From NCBI RefSeq assembly GCF_007655255.1, contig NZ_VMYE01000025.1:1-49387 (forward strand): a stretch of DNA of 49,387 bases, in the 5' to 3' direction. The notes under the pieces are model-generated. The model did no database searches, had not been told where the DNA came from, and saw only the letters and a program-made list of their open reading frames with translations. This document shows, in pieces, positions 37,908-45,197 of this stretch. Made by a program: the position numbers and the translations under genes. The stretch comes from Extensimonas perlucida. Lineage in GTDB: Bacteria; Pseudomonadota; Gammaproteobacteria; Burkholderiales; Burkholderiaceae_C. Numbering within the stretch: the stretch's first letter is position 1; every line of letters starts with the position of its first letter.

Positions 37908-40178
37908 ATGTCCCTCGATCTCGAAACCGTTCCCGAAACCGCTGTGCAGGGCGACCTGCTCGAAACGGCTGCTTCACCCCTCACGCTCAGCCTGCAGGAC
38001 TTCGTCTCCGAGTTCGGCGACGAGCTGCTCGATTCGCTGAACCGCGCCAATCCTCCGGTCTACACCGGCCAGGTGCGGGTGCATCGGCAACTTATCCTCG
38101 CCGCGCTCAAGCGCAAGCTGTTCCCGGCGCAAGCCGATGTGGTCCACGCCGTCACCGAGCTGTTGGTCGATCGCGGCGAACGCGCCGCGATCGTCAATGG
38201 CGAGATGGGCTGCGGCAAGACGACGGTGGGTATTGCCACCGCCGCCGTGCTCAACGCCGAAGGCTACCGCCGCACCCTAGTGCTCTCGCCACCCCACCTG
38301 GTCTACAAGTGGCGGCGCGAGATTCAGGAGACGGTGACCGGTGCCAAGGTCTGGGTGCTCAATGGCCCGGACACGCTGGTCAAGCTGCTGAAACTGCGCG
38401 AGCAGTTGGGCGTGCCGGCCCAGGGCCAGGAGTTCTTCGTCCTGGGCCGCGTGCGGATGCGGATGGGGTTCCACTGGAAACCTGTCTTCGTTCGGCGGCG
38501 CACGCCTCACGGCGACATGGGGGCCTGCCCGGATTGCGGGCACGTCATCACCGACCTCGACGGCGAGCCGATCAACCCGGTCGAGCTGGAAGCCGAGGAG
38601 TCCCGCCGCAAGTGCAGCCACTGCCGTGCACCGCTGTGGTCGTTGATCCGTCCCAGAGGCCTGTCCGCCAGCGACCAGTCCTCGACCGTGCTCAAGGCAC
38701 TGAAGCGTATTCCAACCATCGGGGAAGTCACCGCGCAGAAGCTGATGCAGAAGTTCGGTGACGCCTTCCTCGCGTCGATGCTCGGGGACAACATCCACGA
38801 GTTCATCAACCTGATGGATGGCAACGGCGAGCTGGTCTTCTCGGACCGGCAAGCCCACCGGATGGAACGTGCGATGGCCAACATGGAGTTCGGCTTCGGC
38901 GAGGGCGGCTACCAGCCGTCAGAGTTCATCAAGAGGCAGCTTCCCCAAGGCACGTTCGACCTGCTCATTGCCGACGAGGCACACGAGTACAAGAACGGAG
39001 GCTCCGCACAGGGCCAGGCCATGGGGGTGTTGGCGGCCAAGGCGCGCAAGACGCTGCTGCTCACCGGCACACTGATGGGCGGCTACGGCGACGACCTGTT
39101 CCACCTGCTGTTCCGAGCCCTGCCGGGGCGGATGATCGAAGACGGCTACCGGCCGACGAAGAGCGGCAGCATGACCTCGGCCGCGATGGCGTTCATGCGC
39201 GATCACGGCGTGCTCAAGGACATCTATTCCGAGAGCACGGGCACGGCGCACAAGACGGCCAAGGGCACCAAGGTATCGGTGCGCACGGTCAAGGCGCCGG
39301 GCTTCGGTCCGAAGGGCGTGCTGCGTTGCGTCCTGCCGTTCACGGTCTTCCTCAAGCTGAAGGACATCGGTGGCAACGTGCTGCCGCCCTACGACGAGGA
39401 GTTCCGCGAAGTCGCGATGGACACGGCGCAAGCCGCGGCCTACCGCGATCTGGCGGGTCGGCTGACCCAGGAGCTGAAGCAGGCCCTGGCGAAGCGCGAC
39501 ACGACGCTGCTCGGTGTGGTCCTCAACGTGCTGCTGGCTTGGCCGGACTGCTGCTTCCGGTCGGAAACGGTGGTGCATCCGCGCACGCGCAACACCTTGG
39601 CGTTCGTGCCGGCTCAGTTCAACGAGCTGGAGGTGATGCCCAAGGAACGCGAGCTGATCGAGATCTGCAAGCAGGAGAAGGCAGAAGGTCGCAAGACCCT
39701 GGTCTATTCGGTCTACACCGGCACGCGCGACACCACGTCGCGTTTGAAGGTGCTGCTGGAGCAGGAAGGCTTCAAGGTGGCGGTGCTGCGCGCGAGCGTG
39801 GATGCCTCCCGCCGCGAGGACTGGATCGCCGAGCAGCTCGACCGTGGCATCGACGTGCTCATCACCAATCCCGAGCTGGTGAAAACCGGCCTGGACCTGC
39901 TGGAGTTCCCGACCATCGTGTTCCTCCAGTCCGGCTACAACGTGTATTCGTTGCAGCAGGCCGCCCGGCGCTCCTGGCGCATCGGCCAGAAGCAGCCGGT
40001 GCGAGTGATCTACCTCGGCTACGCCAACTCCTCGCAGATGACCTGCCTGGGGTTGATGGCCCGGAAGATCATGGTGTCGCAGAGCACGTCGGGCGACGTG
40101 CCGGAGTCCGGGCTTGATGTCCTGAATCAGGACGGAGATTCGGTGGAAGTCGCGCTGGCACGACAGTTGGTGTGCTGA
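37908..40178 (+). CDS. SNF2-type DEAD/DEAH helicase with zinc-finger insert
   Basis: A 756-aa superfamily 2 helicase. Walker A GEMGCGKTT is at ~98-106; motif Ia LVLSPPHLVYKWRRE at ~123-137; DEAH at 356-359; motif III-like LLLTGTLMGG at ~382-391; motif VI QQAARRSWRIGQKQPV around 682-697 in the SNF2 manner. Between motifs I and II lies an insert with two CxxC pairs (CPDCGHV, CSHCRAP; ~204-243) and a helix-hairpin-helix-like segment (RIPTIGEVTAQKLMQKFGDAF). ATG 37908 has TTGGAG 10 bp upstream. It follows the methyltransferase by ~500 bp and closes the backbone block. It probably remodels DNA-protein complexes in ICE replication or transfer. A strong terminator follows. Confidence 0.85.
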   Translation: MSLDLETVPETAVQGDLLETAASPLTLSLQDFVSEFGDELLDSLNRANPPVYTGQVRVHRQLILAALKRKLFPAQADVVHAVTELLVDRGERAAIVNGEMGCGKTTVGIATAAVLNAEGYRRTLVLSPPHLVYKWRREIQETVTGAKVWVLNGPDTLVKLLKLREQLGVPAQGQEFFVLGRVRMRMGFHWKPVFVRRRTPHGDMGACPDCGHVITDLDGEPINPVELEAEESRRKCSHCRAPLWSLIRPRGLSASDQSSTVLKALKRIPTIGEVTAQKLMQKFGDAFLASMLGDNIHEFINLMDGNGELVFSDRQAHRMERAMANMEFGFGEGGYQPSEFIKRQLPQGTFDLLIADEAHEYKNGGSAQGQAMGVLAAKARKTLLLTGTLMGGYGDDLFHLLFRALPGRMIEDGYRPTKSGSMTSAAMAFMRDHGVLKDIYSESTGTAHKTAKGTKVSVRTVKAPGFGPKGVLRCVLPFTVFLKLKDIGGNVLPPYDEEFREVAMDTAQAAAYRDLAGRLTQELKQALAKRDTTLLGVVLNVLLAWPDCCFRSETVVHPRTRNTLAFVPAQFNELEVMPKERELIEICKQEKAEGRKTLVYSVYTGTRDTTSRLKVLLEQEGFKVAVLRASVDASRREDWIAEQLDRGIDVLITNPELVKTGLDLLEFPTIVFLQSGYNVYSLQQAARRSWRIGQKQPVRVIYLGYANSSQMTCLGLMARKIMVSQSTSGDVPESGLDVLNQDGDSVEVALARQLVC

Positions 40179-40196
40179 ACCTCACTGCTTCACTTC

Positions 40197-40225
40197 AACG
40201 GCTCCTCCGGGGGCCGTTCTTTTTT
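40197..40225 (+). terminator. Rho-independent terminator after the helicase gene
   Basis: AACGGC (40197-40202) pairs with GCCGTT (40213-40218), extendable by inner C-G pairs, followed by CTTTTTT. It separates the backbone block from the panE cassette. Confidence 0.85.
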
Positions 40226-40271
40226 GGCCATCCTGACTGTGACATCGATCCGGGAAGTGGAAGACAGGGCC

Positions 40272-41198
40272 TCATCCACCGCCATGGGCCATGCGGGTCG
40301 CCTCGTAGGCCTGCATGTGTGCAAGGCTCACCCTCAGCAGCGGCGCATCCAGTCGAGCTTCATGCGCGCGTCGCAGCATGTCCCCAATGATGTGCTCATG
40401 CTCGGTGGGGCCACCACGTTGCAGATCGCGCAGCATCGATGCGGTGCCGGTGGACCCGCGCTCGGACAACGTCGTGAACATGCGGGCATAGGCGTCCTGC
40501 GATGGGATGTACCCTGAGGCGGCGGCGGTAGCCACGCATTCGCCAAGCATCTGGCGCACCAGCGCTTCGCCATCTTGTGCCTGCACGATTGCGCCAACGG
40601 GCGCGCGCATTAGCGTGGTCATGCCGGCATAGGTCGTGAGGAATACGAACTTCTCCCACATCTCCTGCAGGATGTCCTGGCTCAACACAGGTGCGAAACC
40701 GCCGCGCTCCATCAATCCATGCAGCGCCTGCGCCGCGTCCTGCTGGGTGTGGGTGCGTGCGCCGACGGCGAGGCGCTGCAGCGTGTTGAGATGCTGGATT
40801 TCACCGGCCGGGCCGAGCGCAACACCGATGTGGCACAGGCCGCCCAGAACGCGCTCGGCGCCGAAGCGCGCATCCAGGTGATCCAGATGCCGCACCCCAT
40901 TGAGCAGCGGAACGATGCATGTCGAGGGGCCGATGGCGGGCGCGATGGCAGCCATCGCGCCCTCAAGATCGTAGGCCTTGCAGGCCAGCAGCACGGCATC
41001 CACGGAAGGCGGTGCCTCGACGACTGTTTTCACGGGAAGGGTTAGGTCACCCAAAGGGCTCTTGATGACGAGCCCGGTCTCGGCGAGTTGTGCGGCGCGT
41101 CTCGGCCGAACCAGGAAACGCACGTCCACGCCGGCCGCGGCCAGACGCCCGCCGAAATAGCCCCCGATCCCACCAGCACCCAGCACCAGAAGACGCAT
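40272..41198 (-). CDS. 2-dehydropantoate 2-reductase family protein
   Basis: A 308-aa PanE/ApbA-family NADPH-dependent ketopantoate reductase-like enzyme. The Rossmann start VLGAGGIGGYFGGRLAAAG is at residues 4-22. Family motifs follow: LLACKAYDLEGAM, VPLLNGVRHLDHLD (~93-106) and WEKFVFLTTYAGMTTLMR (~184-201). The start at 41198 is favoured because AGGAGC is 7 bp away; ATG 41204 would be too close. The usual catalytic Lys lies in the CKAYD motif and is present. True substrate may be another 2-oxo acid, since ICE-borne copies rarely serve pantothenate synthesis. Divergent from an XRE-cupin regulator gene, with an operator-like palindrome between them. Confidence 0.8.
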   Translation of the reverse strand: MRLLVLGAGGIGGYFGGRLAAAGVDVRFLVRPRRAAQLAETGLVIKSPLGDLTLPVKTVVEAPPSVDAVLLACKAYDLEGAMAAIAPAIGPSTCIVPLLNGVRHLDHLDARFGAERVLGGLCHIGVALGPAGEIQHLNTLQRLAVGARTHTQQDAAQALHGLMERGGFAPVLSQDILQEMWEKFVFLTTYAGMTTLMRAPVGAIVQAQDGEALVRQMLGECVATAAASGYIPSQDAYARMFTTLSERGSTGTASMLRDLQRGGPTEHEHIIGDMLRRAHEARLDAPLLRVSLAHMQAYEATRMAHGGG

Positions 41199-41226
41199 GG
41201 CCATGCTCCTGTTTGAAGTTGAGAAC

Positions 41227-41242
41227 TTCTACTATAGTAGAA
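41227..41242. promoter_or_regulatory. 16-bp palindrome in the panE/XRE-cupin spacer
   Basis: TTCTACTATAGTAGAA is a perfect 8+8 palindrome, AT-rich in GC-rich surroundings, placed 28 bp upstream of the panE start and 67 bp upstream of the regulator start. It is the obvious operator of the adjacent XRE-cupin regulator; TACTAT/TATAGT inside it could also serve as -10 elements. Confidence 0.7.
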
Positions 41243-41309
41243 ATTTGTGGCGCGATCGATTTCAGCGCCATCGAGACTCCACGCATCCATCCTGACTTGA
41301 TCGCGGCCC

Positions 41310-41906
41310 ATGCCGAACTCCTCTGCTCCCCAGACCAGGCAGAAAGGTGAGCGCGCCGAAGCGCTCCCAGCCAATCTTCGACGTCTGCGCCTGGAGGCGC
41401 AGCTCACCCTCGATCGGCTCGGGGCGTTGTCGGGCGTGAGCCGCGCGATGATCTCCAAGATCGAACGTGGCGCCTCGGTTCCCACTGCCACGGTGCTGGG
41501 CAAGCTTGCCGCGGCACTGCAGGTCAGCCTGTCTCAACTCCTGGGGGGATTCCATGCGCGCCAGCCCAGGCTGCATGGCAGGGAGCGCCAGGCGGTCTAT
41601 CACGACCCCGCTTCCGGCTTCGAACGCCGATCTCTTTCGCCGCTGTTCGAGGACGGCGCGGTCGATCTGGCCTTCAACGTGTTGCCACCGGGCAAGTCCG
41701 TCGAGTTTCCCCCCCACCATGCGGGCGTGGAGGAGTTTCTCGTCGTGCATGAGGGGGCGCTTGCCGTGGTCATCGACGGCAGGCGCTTCGACGTCGCTGC
41801 CGGAGATACGTTGTTCTTTCCTTCGGATTGCGTGCATGAGTTCCGCAATGAAGGCGGCGAGCCGGCTGTCTTCTATATCGTGATCAACGATCGGACGCGG
41901 CGGTAG
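41310..41906 (+). CDS. XRE-family regulator with C-terminal cupin domain
   Basis: A 198-aa regulator: XRE HTH at ~22-78 (LRRLRLEAQLTLDRLGALSG, SRAMISKIERGASVPTATVL) and a cupin at ~115-192 (HHAGVEEFLVVHEGALAVVI, FDVAAGDTLFFPSDCVHEF). Proteins of this build sense small molecules and control neighbouring metabolic genes. Its divergent partner is the PanE-like enzyme, and the 16-bp palindrome between them is the likely binding site. No strong ribosome-binding site precedes ATG 41310, so the start is moderately certain. The cassette sits between the helicase terminator and pilL, a typical cargo insertion point. Confidence 0.85.
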   Translation: MPNSSAPQTRQKGERAEALPANLRRLRLEAQLTLDRLGALSGVSRAMISKIERGASVPTATVLGKLAAALQVSLSQLLGGFHARQPRLHGRERQAVYHDPASGFERRSLSPLFEDGAVDLAFNVLPPGKSVEFPPHHAGVEEFLVVHEGALAVVIDGRRFDVAAGDTLFFPSDCVHEFRNEGGEPAVFYIVINDRTRR

Positions 41907-42086
41907 GCGGCGAGATCGCCCCGGCACGACCATTCGCCGCGGCATGATCCCGACATGCGTCCTGGCGACCGCGCGGTTGCAGGCATTTGCTTTCGGCAAA
42001 TCGGGAGCCGACGGATTCGCATTGTTTGCTGTGACAAAGGGCCTGCGCGGCGATGGTGATGGCTCGTTGTTTCAGGACACCGATCC

Positions 42087-42671
42087 ATGCGCCCATCCTG
42101 CCAGCCCTTCCGTATTGCCGGACGCAGCCATCTGATCCGTTTGCCCGGCTTGCTCCTGGCCGCCATGGCCAGCGGCTGCGCGATGACGAACGCCGTGCCA
42201 CCGACGCCCGCATCCAAAGTCACCGACATCGCGCCCGAAGCCGTGATGGAGTTCGTGCCGGTGACGCGGTATGGCCGCTACACCCTGGTTGAACTCGCGC
42301 CGACGGCGGCCCAGCACGACCTGTTGCTGCAAGTGGTGGATGTGGAGGTCCCCGGCACGCTGGGCGCCACCGTCGGGGATGCCCTCCGGCACCTCGTCCT
42401 GCGTTCCGGCTACCGGCTGTGCGATGAGCAGTCCGCCGATCTGCTGGCCTTGCCGCTGCCGGCGGCTCACTACCGGCTCGGCCCGGTCCTGCTGCGCGAC
42501 GCGCTCTTGACCCTGGCCGGCCCCGCCTGGGATCTGCAGGTTGACGACGGCGATCGGAAGGTGTGCTTCATCCGCAGGCTCAGGGAGGCTCGTACGCCGC
42601 ACGAGCCCAAGCCACCGGAAATCAACCGTTCGGCGGAGCCCCCTCCGCTGATCCGGGAGGTTTCGCCATGA
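42087..42671 (+). CDS. pilL: PFGI-1 class ICE protein PilL, N-terminal domain (TIGR03748)
   Basis: A 194-aa lipoprotein of the TIGR03748 PilL family, first gene of the transfer operon. The lipobox-like LLAAMASGCAM puts the acylated cysteine near residue 32. The mature protein has the family core EFVPVTRYGRYTLVELAPTA, HDLLLQVVDVEVPGTLGATV and HLVLRSGYRLCD. It resembles an outer-membrane secretin-associated or PilL pilus component. Followed with 4-bp overlap by the next gene. No promoter is clear in the 180 bp upstream. Confidence 0.9.
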   Translation: MRPSCQPFRIAGRSHLIRLPGLLLAAMASGCAMTNAVPPTPASKVTDIAPEAVMEFVPVTRYGRYTLVELAPTAAQHDLLLQVVDVEVPGTLGATVGDALRHLVLRSGYRLCDEQSADLLALPLPAAHYRLGPVLLRDALLTLAGPAWDLQVDDGDRKVCFIRRLREARTPHEPKPPEINRSAEPPPLIREVSP

Positions 42672-43315
42672 CCATCCGGGACTCGGCGACGGGCCAGCGC
42701 ACGACGCTGCTGCGGGTCGCGGCCGCAACCTGGTTGTTGCTCGTCAGCGCGGTGGTGCTGGTGGATCACATGGCCTTGTCCGGGCTGGCGGAACAGACCC
42801 AGGCCTTCGCGCCCACCGCGCAGGTGTCCCTGCTCGAATCCCGACTGGACGGCCTCTCGCATCGGATCGAACAACGCCATACTCAGCCCGCCGCCTTGCC
42901 GCAGGCGCGCTACGAGCAGGACACCGCGGCGTTGGACCAGCGGCTGGCGGCGATCGAGCTGGCGCAGGCCCAATACGCCGCCACCGATGCGCTGCACGCA
43001 TTGGAAACCCGCGTCACGCGACTGGAAGCCCGCCCGGTCTCGCGCCAGCCCAAGCTGCCCGCACCACGGCCATCCCAACCTGTGGCGGCCCAACCCAAGC
43101 CTGTTGAGCCTTCATTCCGCCTGATCGGAGTGGAACTGCGTGCGGGAGAACACTTCGTGTCGGTGATGCCTGCCGATGGCACCGGGCTGGCCGATGTCCG
43201 CCTGCTGCGCGTCGGAGAGTCGGAGGGTGGCTGGCGACTGGACGGGATCGAGCGCGATGGCGCCGTCTTCCGGCGGGGAGACGAGATCCGCAGGCTGCCC
43301 ATCCCGCCCCGATAA
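42668..43315 (+). CDS. Single-pass membrane protein of the transfer operon
   Basis: A 215-aa protein starting at ATG 42668 in the ATGA overlap with pilL; the longer frame to 42563 overlaps pilL and is not used. One transmembrane helix (VAAATWLLLVSAVVLVDHMAL, ~17-37) is followed by a predicted coiled coil (~48-135, many L/E/Q/R) and a beta-rich periplasmic domain (SFRLIGVELRAGEHFVSVMP, RLLRVGESEGGWRLDGIE) that looks like a PilP-like or C-type assembly domain. Conserved at this place in related ICEs. Acts presumably as a bridge between inner membrane and channel. Confidence 0.7.
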   Translation: MTIRDSATGQRTTLLRVAAATWLLLVSAVVLVDHMALSGLAEQTQAFAPTAQVSLLESRLDGLSHRIEQRHTQPAALPQARYEQDTAALDQRLAAIELAQAQYAATDALHALETRVTRLEARPVSRQPKLPAPRPSQPVAAQPKPVEPSFRLIGVELRAGEHFVSVMPADGTGLADVRLLRVGESEGGWRLDGIERDGAVFRRGDEIRRLPIPPR

Positions 43316-43329
43316 GGAGGCCCACACCG

Positions 43330-44076
43330 ATGGTCCCGCGCCACTTGACCCCGCCATTGCTGGTTGCATTGCTGGCCGCCTCCGCCGTGCAGGCGGCGCT
43401 CGCGCAGCCCACCGGCGCAACCACCGCGGCCAGGACGGCGCCGAGCCGTGAAGCGCCTGCGGCCATCGCTCGCAGCGACGAACAGCGGGCGCAGGACTGG
43501 GGGCTGCGCGCGGACGAATGGACGCGCTATCGCGAGTTGATGCAGGGGCCGCTGGGCGTCTACTCGCCCAGTCTCGACCCGCTCACGGCCCTCGGCATCG
43601 AAGCACGTTCCGACGAGGAGCGCCGCCACTACGCGGAATTGCAGGTTCGGGCCGAAGCCCGGCGGGTCGAGAAGACGCTGGCCTACCAGCGTGCCTACAA
43701 CGCCGCCTGGCAACGGATCGCGCCGGGCATGGCGAGGGTCAACCTACCCGGTGCCAAGCCGACCGGCGCGGGCACCGCCATCGCATCAGGCACCGACCGA
43801 ACCGCCATCTTCGTGAAGGACGGCTGTACCGCCTGCGACCAGGCCGTGCAGCGGCTGCAGGCGTCGGGCGTCGAGTTCGATGTCTATGTCGTCGGCAGTC
43901 GCGCCGACGACGCGCGCATCCGTGAATGGGCACGCCGGGCCCGTATCGACCCGGCGAAGGTGCGCGCCCGGCACATCACCCTCAACCACGACGGTGGCCG
44001 CTGGCTGTCCCTCGGCCTGCAGGGCGAACTGCCCGCCGTCGTGCGCCAGGTCGGCGGCCAATGGCAGCGACAGTAG
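43330..44076 (+). CDS. TIGR03759 family ICE protein
   Basis: A 248-aa exported protein of TIGR03759. A signal peptide (LLVALLAASAVQAALA, ~9-24) precedes a helical domain (WGLRADEWTRYRELMQGPLG, family hallmark, ~57-76). The C-terminal part (~158-240) is thioredoxin/glutaredoxin-like with the CxxC of KDGCTACDQAVQ. It could act as a disulfide isomerase for the cysteine-rich TraU/TraN-like proteins. ATG 43330 follows AAGGAGG at 9 bp. The next start lies inside its end (16-bp overlap). Confidence 0.9.
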   Translation: MVPRHLTPPLLVALLAASAVQAALAQPTGATTAARTAPSREAPAAIARSDEQRAQDWGLRADEWTRYRELMQGPLGVYSPSLDPLTALGIEARSDEERRHYAELQVRAEARRVEKTLAYQRAYNAAWQRIAPGMARVNLPGAKPTGAGTAIASGTDRTAIFVKDGCTACDQAVQRLQASGVEFDVYVVGSRADDARIREWARRARIDPAKVRARHITLNHDGGRWLSLGLQGELPAVVRQVGGQWQRQ

Positions 44077-44639
44077 GCCTCGCGCGTCTCGCGCTCCTGC
44101 TGCTGGCTTGCTGGGCACTCGGCCAGGCGAAGGCCGGGGAGGTTCCGCCGCCGGCCTACCAGTTCGCGGCACAGCGTGCGGGCATTCCGGCGGCGGTGTT
44201 GTACGCGGTGGCCTTGCAGGAGAGTGGCACCCGGTACCACGGCCGCCTGGTGCCCTGGCCCTGGACGCTCAACGTGGCCGGGGCATCGCATCGGTTCGCC
44301 ACCCGTACCGAGGCCTGCGCCGGTTTGCACCTGGCATTGCGCGACGTGCCGCGCACCCGCATCGACGCCGGCCTGGGCCAGATCAACTTGGGCTACCAGC
44401 GTCACCGCTACGACCACCCCTGCGAACTGCTCGATCCCTATCGGAACCTGGCGCTGGCCGCGCAGATCCTGCGCGAGCAGCACGCGCCTGGCCAGGACTG
44501 GCTGATCACGATCGGCCGCTACCACCGTCCCGCTGGTGGCGCACCCGCTGCGCGCTACCGCCAGAGTGTTGGCCGCCACCTGGCCCGCGTACTGGGCGAG
44601 CCAGCGCGGGGCTCGGATAACCGGAGAACCCTGCCATGA
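44061..44639 (+). CDS. Lytic transglycosylase (SLT domain)
   Basis: A 192-aa periplasmic muramidase-like protein. After a signal peptide (LARLALLLLACWALGQAKA, ~7-25) comes an SLT-type fold: AVLYAVALQESGTRYHG (catalytic Glu in the ESG motif, ~E55), GLGQINLGYQRHR (~107-119) and LAAQILREQ. Opens the peptidoglycan for the conjugation channel. ATG 44061 overlaps the TIGR03759 end. The open frame further upstream (from 43926) is not SLT-like. Very similar genes occupy this position in PFGI-1-type ICEs. Confidence 0.88.
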   Translation: MAATVGLARLALLLLACWALGQAKAGEVPPPAYQFAAQRAGIPAAVLYAVALQESGTRYHGRLVPWPWTLNVAGASHRFATRTEACAGLHLALRDVPRTRIDAGLGQINLGYQRHRYDHPCELLDPYRNLALAAQILREQHAPGQDWLITIGRYHRPAGGAPAARYRQSVGRHLARVLGEPARGSDNRRTLP

Positions 44640-45187
44640 AGCCTCGAATCTTCCGTCCGGCTGTGCCGTGGCTGATCGGCTTGCTGCCGCTCGTGTCCGT
44701 GCCAGCCGCTTTCGCACAATCGCCGCCCTTGATCGTCGTCGAGGATCGCGGCAGGGCCTCCGCGCTGCCTTATTACCAGGCCCTCGACCTGCAACCGCGC
44801 ACCGGAAACCGGCCATCACCCAGGATCGAGATGCCACGCCTGCCCGAAGGGCCTTCTGGCGAGGCGGCCATGCTGCCGGTGCGCTCGGCCCATTTGGTCC
44901 CTGGCGATGTGGCTCCCCGGGCGATCCAGGCGCCGGGGCTCACGCCGATGTTCCTGGTTGGTGATGACCAGCGCTCCCATGCCTGGCTGCGCCAGCGTGC
45001 CCCGGCGCTGCGCGAGCTCGGGGCCGTGGGGTTGGTGGTCCAGGTCGAGTCACCGCAGGCACTGGCGTCACTGCGTGCCCTGGCGCCCGGGCTGATGCTG
45101 GCACCGGCGTCCGGGGACGAACTGGCCGGGCGCCTGGGGCTGCGCCACTACCCGGTGCTGGTGACCGCCACCGGCATCGAACAGTGA
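44636..45187 (+). CDS. TIGR03765 family ICE protein (PFL_4695 type)
   Basis: A 183-aa exported protein of TIGR03765. The signal peptide is LIGLLPLVSVPAAFAQS (~14-30). Then follow the family core PPLIVVEDRGRASALPYYQA and VPGDVAPRAIQAPGLTPMFL. The C-terminal half (LGAVGLVVQVESPQALASLR, LRHYPVLVTATGIEQ) is an alpha/beta fold shared with the TrbC-like ICE proteins. Overlaps the transglycosylase gene by 4 bp and lies 10 bp before traD. Confidence 0.9.
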   Translation: MKPRIFRPAVPWLIGLLPLVSVPAAFAQSPPLIVVEDRGRASALPYYQALDLQPRTGNRPSPRIEMPRLPEGPSGEAAMLPVRSAHLVPGDVAPRAIQAPGLTPMFLVGDDQRSHAWLRQRAPALRELGAVGLVVQVESPQALASLRALAPGLMLAPASGDELAGRLGLRHYPVLVTATGIEQ

Positions 45188-45197
45188 GAACTGCCCG

